Source: Mycolicibacterium canariasense
Lineage (GTDB): Bacteria > Actinomycetota > Actinomycetes > Mycobacteriales > Mycobacteriaceae
Assembly: GCF_002101555.1 (NCBI RefSeq)
Contig: NZ_LQOL01000024.1
Location: 1-53,680 of the forward strand
Direction: 5' to 3'
DNA length: 53,680 nt
Shown here: positions 16,572-24,177 of the stretch, one piece after another
How positions within the stretch are numbered: position 1 is the stretch's first letter
How the letters are laid out: every line of letters starts with the position of its first letter
Made by a program: the position numbers and the translations under genes
The notes under the pieces: model-generated
The model's database searches: none
Seen by the model: the letters and a program-made list of their open reading frames with translations, nothing else
What the model was told of the DNA's origin: nothing

Positions 16572-17191
16572 CTGAATCGGTGATGCACGTTGTGCGCCAA
16601 AGCATTCAGAAGATGTCTGACGATCAGATCCGCGAGCTGATCGTGGCGCTGGTGGGTGGGCTGGTGCACGGCATGGTCGGCGACGTAGCCGCCCGGGCCG
16701 ACGAGATCGTCGACACCGTCGTCGACAGCATCATCGACCAGCTGACTGAGGCAGCGGACCGAGCTCAGTCAAAGGACGGTCAAACGGTCCGTGTGCAGGA
16801 CTCGGTGAAACATACATGCGAGATCTGCGGCCGGGTCGGCAGCCGCCGTTTCGTGCCGACAGCGACGGGGTGGAAGTGCGCGCCAACGGCAACGGCCTGC
16901 AAGGGGAATCAGCAGCCAGAACCGCCAGCCCCAGCGTTGGAGCACGGCCACGCAGCGACCTATGATCTCGGATGTCGTTGCGGCCCTTGCAAGGTGGCGA
17001 ACGCCGAACTGAAAGTCGCCGCCGCCCGCACCGGACCGAAGCCAGCAGACGACAAGACACCGGCTGTCACTGCGCGCTGCCAGGACTGCCCGCGCGCGTG
17101 GACGATCACGGGGGATCACCTCCGTGTGGCGATCGAGCACCACGAGCAGACCTATTCGCACATCGTCGATTACGCCGAGGTGCCAGCCTGA
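16568..17191 (+). CDS. Multi-zinc-finger protein with HGT..Y..GCRC module
   Basis: A 207-residue protein from GTG 16568. The N-terminal 75 residues are helical and acidic. Two or three cysteine modules follow: CEICGRVG...CAPTATAC, then HGHAATYDLGCRCGPCKVAN, then CQDCPRAW...H...H. The middle module is the same type as in the probable small terminase at 38856. The protein abuts the replication gene by 1 bp. Probably DNA-associated; precise role unknown. Confidence 0.65.
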   Translation: MTESVMHVVRQSIQKMSDDQIRELIVALVGGLVHGMVGDVAARADEIVDTVVDSIIDQLTEAADRAQSKDGQTVRVQDSVKHTCEICGRVGSRRFVPTATGWKCAPTATACKGNQQPEPPAPALEHGHAATYDLGCRCGPCKVANAELKVAAARTGPKPADDKTPAVTARCQDCPRAWTITGDHLRVAIEHHEQTYSHIVDYAEVPA

Positions 17192-18306
17192 TGCCTCGCG
17201 AGTATGCGAAGAACCTGTTTTCGCAGTGGTCGGACGAGGACTTCTGCAACCAGCCCGTGTTCGACAAGCTGTTGTTTCAGGTGCTGAACGGGCAGCGGGC
17301 GGTGAACCTGGCCGGCATCCAGCCGATCAACCTGACGCGGTGGCGCAAAGCGATGCGCGACGGCGACCGGGTGCCGTCCGAGCGTGAGGTGAAAGCCGCC
17401 CTGATTCGGATGGAGCGCCGGCAGTACGTGTACACCGACGAGGACACCGGCGAGGTGCTGATCCGGACGCGGATCCGCAACGACGATCTGGCCAAGCAGC
17501 CGAACCAGTTCCTCAGCGCGCTGCGCCTGCTGGCTGTCGTCGACTCCCGCAAGTTCGCCGCTGTGATGGCGGCCGAGTTGGACCTGATGGTCACCCCGGA
17601 CGTAAGGGGTGAAACGCCTCAGGCGCGGGTCTTGCGGGAGAACCTGAAGGTCGAGAGTGTCAACGCACGAACCCATCTCAGAGAGTTGGCGGAAGGGTTT
17701 ACCGAACCCTTCCCGGAACCCTTCCAAGAAGACTTTACGGGAGGCTTACCCGAAGGGTTTATGGAACCCTTCACGCGACCTGGGAAAACAGAACCCTCCC
17801 CGGAAGGGTTCCCAGAAGCCTTCCGAGATGGGTCTGTTTATGGTTCTGTTTCAGGTTCACTCCAGACCGTAGGTGGTCACCTTGGGGGTACGCGCGCGAG
17901 CGCACCCGACACCGCCGGCACCCAGCCTCACGGCCCACGCAACGAACCCCCCAACAAATCCAGCGACCAAGAACCACCACACCGCTGCGCGAAACACCGC
18001 CAGCTGCCCGCCGACGCAGAGATCCCCGACTGCGGGCCCTGCGCCAACTTCCGGCAAGCACACGAACGCTGGACCGTCCGCGACCGCAGACGCCGCGCCG
18101 AAGCCGCCGCCGAGTCCGCCCGGGCCGCCGCCGCCCTCAAGGCCCAGGCGATCGCCAACTGCGAGCTGTGCGACCGCGACGGCTACCGCATCGGCACCAC
18201 CGTCGTCTGCGACCACCAAGACCGGGCCGCCGCCATTGCGCGTGGCCAGGAACTCGTCCGGAAAGCACTCACCAAACCCGACACCAAGGAGACCGACCAT
18301 GCCTGA
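17191..18306 (+). CDS. Replication-initiation-like HTH protein
   Basis: A 371-residue protein from ATG 17191. The N-terminal 135 residues (YAKNLFSQWSDEDF, LNLTRWRKA-type helices, RIRNDDLAKQPNQFLSAL) resemble actinophage helix-turn-helix proteins in the position of a replication initiator. Residues about 166-215 are a low-complexity E-G-F/E-P-F repeat encoded by inverted nucleotide repeats. The C-terminus has a zinc module (CAKH...CGPC, CELCDRDGYRIG, VCDHQDRAAA). The gene layout, a DNA-binding protein with iterons inside its own coding region, is like the lambda O gene. Replication role is inference. Confidence 0.65.
   Translation: MPREYAKNLFSQWSDEDFCNQPVFDKLLFQVLNGQRAVNLAGIQPINLTRWRKAMRDGDRVPSEREVKAALIRMERRQYVYTDEDTGEVLIRTRIRNDDLAKQPNQFLSALRLLAVVDSRKFAAVMAAELDLMVTPDVRGETPQARVLRENLKVESVNARTHLRELAEGFTEPFPEPFQEDFTGGLPEGFMEPFTRPGKTEPSPEGFPEAFRDGSVYGSVSGSLQTVGGHLGGTRASAPDTAGTQPHGPRNEPPNKSSDQEPPHRCAKHRQLPADAEIPDCGPCANFRQAHERWTVRDRRRRAEAAAESARAAAALKAQAIANCELCDRDGYRIGTTVVCDHQDRAAAIARGQELVRKALTKPDTKETDHA
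17691..17829 (+). repeat. Iteron-like inverted and direct repeats (candidate replication origin)
   Basis: The 9-mer GGAAGGGTT or its complement AACCCTTCC occurs at 17691, 17705, 17717, 17751 (one mismatch), 17765 (one mismatch) and 17802, with degenerate copies near 17793 and 17816. Copies occur on both strands and can pair into hairpins. They lie in the middle of the putative initiator gene, the position of the lambda origin. This stretch is also richer in A/T downstream (17820-17855). Confidence 0.5.
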
Positions 18307-18841
18307 AACCACCCCGGCCGCGCCGCCCTGCGCCCCGCAGAACGCCGAACAGCCCCACGCCGGGGTCACCGGCCCCGACGCGGCGTGTGGACCCCGCACG
18401 TGGCACCACAGCCGCAAGGGCCGAATCACCGGCCACCTTCTGCGCGCTGACGACACCTGGGCGTGGATCCGGCTCGTCGGCGACCACCGGCTGTCGTACG
18501 CGTCCGAGAGCAACCGCGGCCGGATCGACCGAGACGGCGCGATCATCTCGGTGCGCAAATCGTTGCTCACTGACCTGACCGACCGGTGGGACGTCGTCGA
18601 TCGCGCTCACTACGCCCTGCGTTGGGGCAATTTCGATGCACTCCATGCAGACCTGGTCGCCGAGGTGACGCGGTTGCGCGCCGCGCTCGGTGAGGCGTGG
18701 GACGACGGCAACGCGACCGGACTGGACGGCTGGGTCGGCCCCGGACGCGGCGGCCACCTCCCCGTCGACGACCAGGCCGTGCTCAACCGCGACCGCTGCA
18801 TCGCGCGGTTGGTCAAGGAACCGGTGGCCACCGATGCCTGA
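18299..18841 (+). CDS. Hypothetical phage protein
   Basis: A 180-residue protein from ATG 18299, with ACCAAGGAGA upstream and an 8-bp overlap with the initiator gene. A beta-rich segment (ITGHLLRADDTWAWIRLVGD, LSYASESNRGRI) is followed by a helical C-terminus. No recognised motif. Codon use matches its neighbours. Confidence 0.6.
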   Translation: MPETTPAAPPCAPQNAEQPHAGVTGPDAACGPRTWHHSRKGRITGHLLRADDTWAWIRLVGDHRLSYASESNRGRIDRDGAIISVRKSLLTDLTDRWDVVDRAHYALRWGNFDALHADLVAEVTRLRAALGEAWDDGNATGLDGWVGPGRGGHLPVDDQAVLNRDRCIARLVKEPVATDA

Positions 18842-19508
18842 GTACAGCCTGGACCAGGCCCGCGACCTCATCGGCGGCGACCGCATCCCCACCGGCGCCA
18901 TCCCGGCCGCCTGGTGGATCACCACCGACCCGGACCAGCTCGCCGCGTACGACCGCTGGTCGGCCGACTTCGACGCCCATCGCGAGCAGATCGAAGCGCT
19001 GGCCGCCACCATTGGCCGGACGGCTGACGACGCGTACTTCACGGTGTTCGGCGACAGATCGGTGCTGACCGGGTTCAGTGTGCCGCGCGAAATGACCTAC
19101 TGGCATGAGCATCCCGACCACTTACCCGTGCCGGAGGGATGGCGCATCGACAGGAAAACCGACCGCCTGGTGCCCAGCCGACGCACCAAGGCCGACCGAG
19201 AAAGCCAGGCCAACAAGGACTTCGCCGCCGTCGCCAGCATCCCGAATGTCCGCACCTACGTCAGCGGCCTGCCCAACGAGGTGTACATCGAGAACCGCGA
19301 CATGGGCGGAACCGTGTACGGCACCCAGTACCGCCGCGGTGTCGCCTGCGTGATGGCGTTCAAAGGCGGCGACCCGGACCGCACCCCCGAACGCAAGCGG
19401 TGGGACGACACCAAGGTCAACACCAACGTGTGGCATCGGCAACGGATCTCCGTGCTGGTGGCGCTCCGTGAGGACTCCGAACGCGCGAAGGCTGAGGCCG
19501 ACGGATGA
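18834..19508 (+). CDS. Hypothetical phage protein
   Basis: A 224-residue protein from ATG 18834. It is mixed alpha/beta with several Trp/Tyr-rich segments (AAWWITTDPDQLAAYDRW, FSVPREMTYWHEHP) and no cysteines in the core. Function not recognised. Eight-bp and 4-bp overlaps with its neighbours show it belongs to the same operon. Confidence 0.6.
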   Translation: MPEYSLDQARDLIGGDRIPTGAIPAAWWITTDPDQLAAYDRWSADFDAHREQIEALAATIGRTADDAYFTVFGDRSVLTGFSVPREMTYWHEHPDHLPVPEGWRIDRKTDRLVPSRRTKADRESQANKDFAAVASIPNVRTYVSGLPNEVYIENRDMGGTVYGTQYRRGVACVMAFKGGDPDRTPERKRWDDTKVNTNVWHRQRISVLVALREDSERAKAEADG

Positions 19509-20152
19509 GGCCCGTCACCGCTCCGGTCCCGATCCCCGTCACCTGCGCCGGCAGGCCCACCACCGGTGCAGGGTTCGTCGTCCCATGGGCCAATGTGCAG
19601 CTCGCCGACGGCGGCGTCGACTTCCGGTCACAGCACCAGACGAAGGTGCAGCGCTGCTGGCTGGAAGGCCGATGCCAGTTGTGCGGCAAGCAGATCTGGC
19701 CGCCTCCGCTGGTGTTCTTCGGCGGGCCCCGACAGGTAGCCGCCCTGACGTTCGACGAGCCGCCGATGCACCCGCAGTGCGCGCGATACGCCTCCCAGGT
19801 GTGCCCGATGGTGGCCGGCCGGATGGACCACTACCGCACCGGTGACACGGTCACGGCCGGCGCCCGTGGCGCCACGTGCAGCACCCCGGGCTGTGACTGC
19901 GGCGGCTGGGTACGAACCCCGGGCCTGAACGTCGGGGAGGGCGGCGACCCGGCGCACGACTGGTACGCCGTGTACGCGTCGAACTTCGCGCTCGGCGTCG
20001 CTACCGGCCGACCCGACCGGGTACAGGCAGGCGTCATCGACCCGGCCGATGTCCTTGTGGTGCGGCAAATCTCCAGCCCCGGTTCGGGTCTCATGTGGAA
20101 GCGGGTCGACGACTGGCAATCCATCGGGGGCGGCGGTGCGCGACCCATATGA
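19505..20152 (+). CDS. Cysteine-rich hypothetical protein
   Basis: A 215-residue protein from ATG 19505. CWLEGRCQLCGKQIW, MHPQCARYASQVCPM and CSTPGCDCGGW provide nine cysteines plus His that could form two zinc sites. A C-terminal beta-rich part ends near DWQSIGGGG. The pattern resembles a nuclease-like zinc ribbon but no HNH catalytic His pair is evident. Confidence 0.6.
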   Translation: MRPVTAPVPIPVTCAGRPTTGAGFVVPWANVQLADGGVDFRSQHQTKVQRCWLEGRCQLCGKQIWPPPLVFFGGPRQVAALTFDEPPMHPQCARYASQVCPMVAGRMDHYRTGDTVTAGARGATCSTPGCDCGGWVRTPGLNVGEGGDPAHDWYAVYASNFALGVATGRPDRVQAGVIDPADVLVVRQISSPGSGLMWKRVDDWQSIGGGGARPI

Positions 20153-20396
20153 CCCGTACGCGGATGAGCGCGTGAGCGCGCAAGCAGCAGCCGAAGCGGC
20201 CGGCCCGAAACCACCATCGGGTCGGCCGCCTCATTTGGAGCCCGAAGCGATCGCCGCCTGCACCCGCTGCGGGCCCGACGGATACCGCGACGGCCACATC
20301 TGCACCCACCAGGACCACGCCGCCGCGGCACGCCACGGCAAGGTCCGCGCCCTCGAAGAACTCAGGAAAGCCCGGGAGGCCCGCACCGAACAGTGA
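20136..20396 (+). CDS. Small zinc-module protein, paralogous to initiator C-terminus
   Basis: An 86-residue protein from GTG 20136; GTG 20172 is an alternative start. Its core CTRCGPDGYRDGHICTHQD and AAAARHG is clearly related to CELCDRDGYRIG...VCDHQD and AAAIARG at the C-terminus of the initiator-like protein at 17191. It is therefore a free-standing copy of that module, possibly a regulator or competitor. The first residues overlap the preceding gene by 17 bp. Confidence 0.6.
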   Translation: MRDPYDPYADERVSAQAAAEAAGPKPPSGRPPHLEPEAIAACTRCGPDGYRDGHICTHQDHAAAARHGKVRALEELRKAREARTEQ

Positions 20397-20412
20397 CATC
20401 TCCAGGAAACCG

Positions 20413-20424
20413 TTTCAGCTGAAA
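20413..20424. promoter_or_regulatory. 12-bp perfect palindrome upstream of lipoprotein gene
   Basis: TTTCAGCTGAAA is a perfect palindrome in the only sizeable gap (20397-20460) of this gene run. It could be an operator or a short RNA hairpin before the lipoprotein gene. No clear promoter hexamers were found around it. Confidence 0.3.
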
Positions 20425-20460
20425 GTCACACCACCGAATCACCAAGGAGCACCACCCCCC

Positions 20461-20814
20461 ATGTCAGATACCAAAGTGAGCCGCGCGACTGCGGCGGTTC
20501 TGCTGGCCGCTGCCCTCGCGCTCGCCGGATGCGGTGACGAAGACGACGACTCGACGGGTGATGGCGGTTACCTGATGGTGCCGTACATCATCCAGCCGAT
20601 CGGCAGCCCCGGATCCCCTGGATACGTGCCAGCGCAGACGATTCAGCCGGGCGCACCGAACTACCGGCCCACGTACAAGGGCCGGCCGCCGGGCTGGACG
20701 CCGCCGAAAGTTGCCCCGGCCCCGGCCCCGGCCCCGCGCGCAACCGTCCAGGCACCGCGCCCAGCCCCCGCGCCGGCACCCCGGCCCGCGCCGCCCGTGG
20801 TGAGGTCCCGATGA
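20461..20814 (+). CDS. Proline-rich lipoprotein
   Basis: A 117-residue protein from ATG 20461. A signal peptide with a lipobox LALAGC places the acylated cysteine at about residue 24. The mature part is short, starts acidic (GDEDDDS) and continues as a Pro/Ala-rich stalk (PAPAPAP repeats). Such lipoproteins made by prophages can block superinfection at the envelope. It overlaps the next membrane-protein gene by 4 bp. Confidence 0.75.
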   Translation: MSDTKVSRATAAVLLAAALALAGCGDEDDDSTGDGGYLMVPYIIQPIGSPGSPGYVPAQTIQPGAPNYRPTYKGRPPGWTPPKVAPAPAPAPRATVQAPRPAPAPAPRPAPPVVRSR

Positions 20815-21251
20815 GTGACCTTTTCGAGGTCTCGATGCCGAGCGACCTTCTGGGGTTGAAAATTGCAGCAACGATTCTCGGAGTCGCGTTCATAGCCATG
20901 ACTGTTCAGATGGTGATGGGCAAGTGGCCGTGGGAGATCCTGTTCCCCAAGCCGCCGACTCCGGAACCCTCGCCGATCGAGCAGCGTCTGCCGTACGGAA
21001 ATGTCGGCATCCGCGCAACTCACGACCGCGTGGCGATCGTCGACTACGACACCAACACCGTGCTCGCATCCACCAGCTGGCGCATCCGACCCGAATCCGT
21101 CGTCCAACTCACCCAGACAGGCCGCGTCTACGCCGTGACCGTCGCCGACGACGACAACGAAAACACTCCCAGACGGACAGTCCTCCAATACATCCGCCCG
21201 GCACTACCGGGTGAGGAACTCGACGAAATCCAAGAAGGTGACCATGTTTGA
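20811..21251 (+). CDS. Membrane-anchored protein
   Basis: A 146-residue protein from ATG 20811. One transmembrane helix at about residues 17-36 (IAATILGVAFIAMTVQMVMG) is followed by a Pro-rich linker and a beta-rich domain (IVDYDTNTVLASTSWRI). It overlaps the lipoprotein gene by 4 bp and the Clp-N gene by 8 bp, suggesting that the three products act together. Confidence 0.6.
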   Translation: MSDLFEVSMPSDLLGLKIAATILGVAFIAMTVQMVMGKWPWEILFPKPPTPEPSPIEQRLPYGNVGIRATHDRVAIVDYDTNTVLASTSWRIRPESVVQLTQTGRVYAVTVADDDNENTPRRTVLQYIRPALPGEELDEIQEGDHV

Positions 21252-21816
21252 ACGATTCACCGACCGATCCCGCCGCGTCATCGTCCTGGCGCAAGAGCAG
21301 GCCCGGCAGATGAACCACAACCACCTCGGCACCGAGCATCTTCTGATGGGGATGCTGGCTGAGGGCGAAGGCATTGCCGCACAAGCCTTGCTGGCGAATC
21401 GCATTCAGCTGAAGCTGATACGCGACAAGGTGCGCGAGATCGTCGGTGTCGGCCTGGTCCCCGCCTTGGGGCATATCCCGTTCACGCCGCGCGGTCGAAA
21501 CGCGCTGGAGCAGTCCTTGCGTGAATCACTTCGACTGGGCCACAACTTCATCGGCACCGAGCATCTCCTACTCGCGGTGCTGTTCAGTGAGGGCACCGCG
21601 GTCCAGATCATCACAGACCTAGGTCTGACACCGGCGGTGATCCGGCAATCAGTCTTCGCCCTCATCGGCGCTAATCGCGAGCCCGAGGGAGCCGGCGACG
21701 ACCGTGTGTTCCGGTCCCTGACCGCGGACCTCTCCCGGCTGTCCCGCAGCGGGCTGGCCCACGAGGACTGGGCACGGGACCTGCTGCTCAGCTACAACAT
21801 CACCCCGAAGGCCTGA
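21244..21816 (+). CDS. Standalone Clp N-terminal (double Clp-N repeat) protein
   Basis: A 190-residue protein from ATG 21244. It begins like ClpC: MFERFTDRSRRVIVLAQEQA, then NHLGTEHLLMGMLAEGEG, and a second repeat FIGTEHLLLAVLFSEGTA. These are the two Clp-N repeats that bind adaptors and substrates at the ClpC N-terminus. No AAA+ ATPase domain follows; the protein ends after an unrelated 40-residue helix. It could be a decoy or adaptor that redirects or inhibits the host ClpC1P protease. That function is inference. Confidence 0.87.
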   Translation: MFERFTDRSRRVIVLAQEQARQMNHNHLGTEHLLMGMLAEGEGIAAQALLANRIQLKLIRDKVREIVGVGLVPALGHIPFTPRGRNALEQSLRESLRLGHNFIGTEHLLLAVLFSEGTAVQIITDLGLTPAVIRQSVFALIGANREPEGAGDDRVFRSLTADLSRLSRSGLAHEDWARDLLLSYNITPKA

Positions 21817-21818
21817 CC

Positions 21819-22556
21819 ATGGGGCGTCGACCACTACCGGCCAGGTCCGCGCAGATTCAGAGAGGCAAACCACCCAAACCGCCGAAGGGCAGCGCCGGTG
21901 TCACGGTGCGCCAAGTCCAGAAGTCCGGGCGGGGATCGGTCAGCATCCAATCAGGCGGCGACGTCAACGTGTCCATCAGTGCGTCGAACGGCAGCGTCGC
22001 CGCGATGTACATCGAAGCTGTCAACACCCTCACGCTCAACCCGCAGCCCGATCCGGCCCCAGCCCCGAAGGTGCCCAGTGGTCAGCCGCGACGCGGCGCA
22101 TGGTTGCGGCTGCCGGACAACGCGATCGCACCACGCACCGGGGCCGCAATCATGCTGGTTGTCCACGCGACGCTAAGCGCGCTGCTGACGTACGGCGTCG
22201 TGGTCGGCGCAGCAACGTGGCTGACCGCGATCGCGCTGCCTATCAACCTGCTGATGATGTGGTGGCGGTGCTGGCAGCTCCGCGATGCGCGACGGCGGTC
22301 CGTGTCCGCGGCGCAGTCCCGTGCCGACGTCGAGGCGTGGCTGGCCGCCGAGAAGCAGTACCACGCGGAAGTCAACAAACCGGAACCGCAGCCGGTGGGC
22401 ACCTGGCCGGCCCGGGACTTCGCCGCGGTGTGCGCATGCCCGAACTGCACCGAGATCACCGTGCACGCCATCCGTGAACCTGTGCCCACAGATCCGGCCG
22501 GCGCCTACGTGATCCGGCGCTGCGCCGTCTGCGGGCAGGAATGGGCTGAGCGATGA
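21819..22556 (+). CDS. Two-span membrane protein with zinc ribbon
   Basis: A 245-residue protein from ATG 21819. The N-terminal 70 residues are beta-rich (VSIQSGGDVNVSISASNGSV). Two transmembrane helices lie near residues 108-130 and 132-147. A helical motif ADVEAWLAAEKQY follows, which recurs nearly identically in the gene at 45325. The C-terminus has a four-Cys zinc ribbon (CACPNC and CAVCG). It may be membrane-tethered to a partner in the neighbouring Clp-N/lipoprotein group. Confidence 0.6.
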   Translation: MGRRPLPARSAQIQRGKPPKPPKGSAGVTVRQVQKSGRGSVSIQSGGDVNVSISASNGSVAAMYIEAVNTLTLNPQPDPAPAPKVPSGQPRRGAWLRLPDNAIAPRTGAAIMLVVHATLSALLTYGVVVGAATWLTAIALPINLLMMWWRCWQLRDARRRSVSAAQSRADVEAWLAAEKQYHAEVNKPEPQPVGTWPARDFAAVCACPNCTEITVHAIREPVPTDPAGAYVIRRCAVCGQEWAER

Positions 22557-22969
22557 GGGTCAGCGCCACCGACATCCGGACCATGCTGGAGTCCGGCTAC
22601 TCCGTCACCTTGGAACGCAACGGCTGCACGTGGCAGCTCCCCGCGATCCCCAGCCGCCGGACCCGTGAATTCCCGGCGTGGGGCCTGCTCGACGAGGTGT
22701 ATGCCGGTGACCGCCTGACCATCCGCGAAACCACCCGACCGCTGATGCTGGCCATGATCGCCGTCGTCCCGCACGCGACACCGTCGCCCTGGTACGGCTG
22801 GGCGAACACCGTGCTGCTGCAGTACTTCAGCCACCCCGAATGCCCGGCCTGCACCACCGCCGCCGGCCACCCGATCGACATCCCCACCGGCCTCACCGAA
22901 ACCGACCCCTGGGTGGTGCGCACCTGCATCACCTGCGAAACCTCATGGCGACAGGAGACATTCCAGTGA
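22553..22969 (+). CDS. Zinc-ribbon hypothetical protein
   Basis: A 138-residue protein from ATG 22553. The N-terminal 80 residues look like a small beta domain (YSVTLERNGCTWQLP). The C-terminus has CPACTTAAGH and CITCETSW, a two-knuckle zinc ribbon matching the end of the upstream protein. Four-bp overlaps on both sides. Confidence 0.6.
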   Translation: MRVSATDIRTMLESGYSVTLERNGCTWQLPAIPSRRTREFPAWGLLDEVYAGDRLTIRETTRPLMLAMIAVVPHATPSPWYGWANTVLLQYFSHPECPACTTAAGHPIDIPTGLTETDPWVVRTCITCETSWRQETFQ

Positions 22970-23453
22970 ACCGAGCAGAACGCCGCGCCGGCCAACGCGA
23001 CGGCACCGTGTGCGAGCACGGCCACCTCAAGAAGACCGACGGCACCGGATCCCCGCTGTGCCCGCACCGCTGCGGATTCAATCCCGGCCTCCCGCCGGTC
23101 GGGTCCAAGGTGCGGCTGGCCCGCGACGGCCGCCGCTGGTGGGATGTCCGCTGCGCTGACGACCGATTCGCAAGCCCGGGAACACCGTCATCCGCTCGGA
23201 TATCGACTGCATCATCGGTGACGTCTACGTCAAGCAACCCGAGCACCGTCTGGCTGCATCGTTCGGGCCGTGGTTCTGCACGGGCTACGAAGTGCCGGCG
23301 CCGAGCGACCAGGTGCCGTTGCCCGCCCGGGTGATCGACACGCCTTGGTCACCGTTCGGGCCTGACGGGCTGAAGCCCGACGCCGAACTCCACGCGCACG
23401 GCTACTACCGCGCGGGCGCACTCGAATCCGACTCAGACAGGAGAAGCCAGTGA
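22966..23453 (+). pseudogene. Zinc-containing gene interrupted by a frameshift
   Basis: From GTG 22966 the frame reads CEHGHLKKTDGTGSPLCPH and RRWWDVRCADD, then degenerates to a stop at 23334. From 23160 a second frame continues as IRKPGNTVIRSDIDCIIGDV, FGPWFCTGYEVPAPSDQVPL and GYYRAGALES, ending at 23451-23453 in the GTGA overlap with the next gene. The intact protein would be about 162 residues with an indel near 23163. Either decay or sequence error explains it. Confidence 0.6.
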
Positions 23454-23755
23454 GACTTCCGAATTGGGCCCGCCCGGGCCGTGTCCCGGCCGAGTGGCGC
23501 ACGATCGACGAACTGCGCAAGCGCGCCACGGCCGAGCTGCTGACAAACCCGACGATCACGGTCTGCGTGATCGACGACGACGGCGTCGAGCACCACCGCC
23601 CGGCCAACCCGCTCCTGCGCCTCGAGGATGCCATGCAGGGGATAGTCGACGCCTTCGGCCGGCTCGGCCTGGCCGCCCAGGACATGGTCGAGCGGATCCG
23701 CGACTTCGTGCTGCCGCTCGGCGAAATCGACACGTCGTCCGAGGCAGCTCAGTGA
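23450..23755 (+). CDS. Hypothetical phage protein
   Basis: A 101-residue protein from GTG 23450. Its N-terminus resembles WxRPGRVPAEWRT-type short phage proteins, followed by a strand with an acidic turn (TVCVIDDDGVEHH) and a long C-terminal helix. No catalytic motif. Four-bp overlap with the next gene. Confidence 0.55.
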   Translation: MRLPNWARPGRVPAEWRTIDELRKRATAELLTNPTITVCVIDDDGVEHHRPANPLLRLEDAMQGIVDAFGRLGLAAQDMVERIRDFVLPLGEIDTSSEAAQ

Positions 23756-24177
23756 GCCTGTACACCGACATCCGGATCAACGGCGACGTCATCGGCAAGG
23801 TCCAGATCACCCGGACGCACGACGACAACGGCACCGACGTGGACAGCGTGAACAACTACCGGTGGCGCTACACCAGGGAATCCGAGCACAGCGACAACGA
23901 CGCCACCGGCGAGATCGAGCACCGATACGGCGAAGGCGCGATCGCGCTTGTGGCGAAGGTCCTCACGCACATCGGCAACCTGCACGCACTCGGCGCCGCG
24001 GTAGTGGCCGAGGCGCAGGCGAAGCTGCTGCGCTGTGAGCGTTGCGGGCACCGCCACAAAACGCCTGGCGGCTCGTACCTGAGCTGCCCAGACTGCAGGA
24101 ACGGTGACATCGACGACGGTGGTGGCTGCTGGATAACGGCCGCCGCGGTGTACCACCTCGGGGATACGCACGCCTGA
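23752..24177 (+). CDS. Zinc-ribbon hypothetical protein
   Basis: A 141-residue protein from GTG 23752. A beta-rich N-terminal half (SLYTDIRINGDVIGKVQITR) is followed by a helix and a C-terminal zinc ribbon CERCGHRHK...CPDC. The start overlaps the previous gene by 4 bp and its stop overlaps the next start by 1 bp. Function unknown. Confidence 0.6.
   Translation: MSLYTDIRINGDVIGKVQITRTHDDNGTDVDSVNNYRWRYTRESEHSDNDATGEIEHRYGEGAIALVAKVLTHIGNLHALGAAVVAEAQAKLLRCERCGHRHKTPGGSYLSCPDCRNGDIDDGGGCWITAAAVYHLGDTHA

Noticed and set aside
17691..17829. CRISPR-like repeat array
   Set aside because: Repeats are only 9 bp, occur on both strands and lie within a coding frame with irregular spacing.
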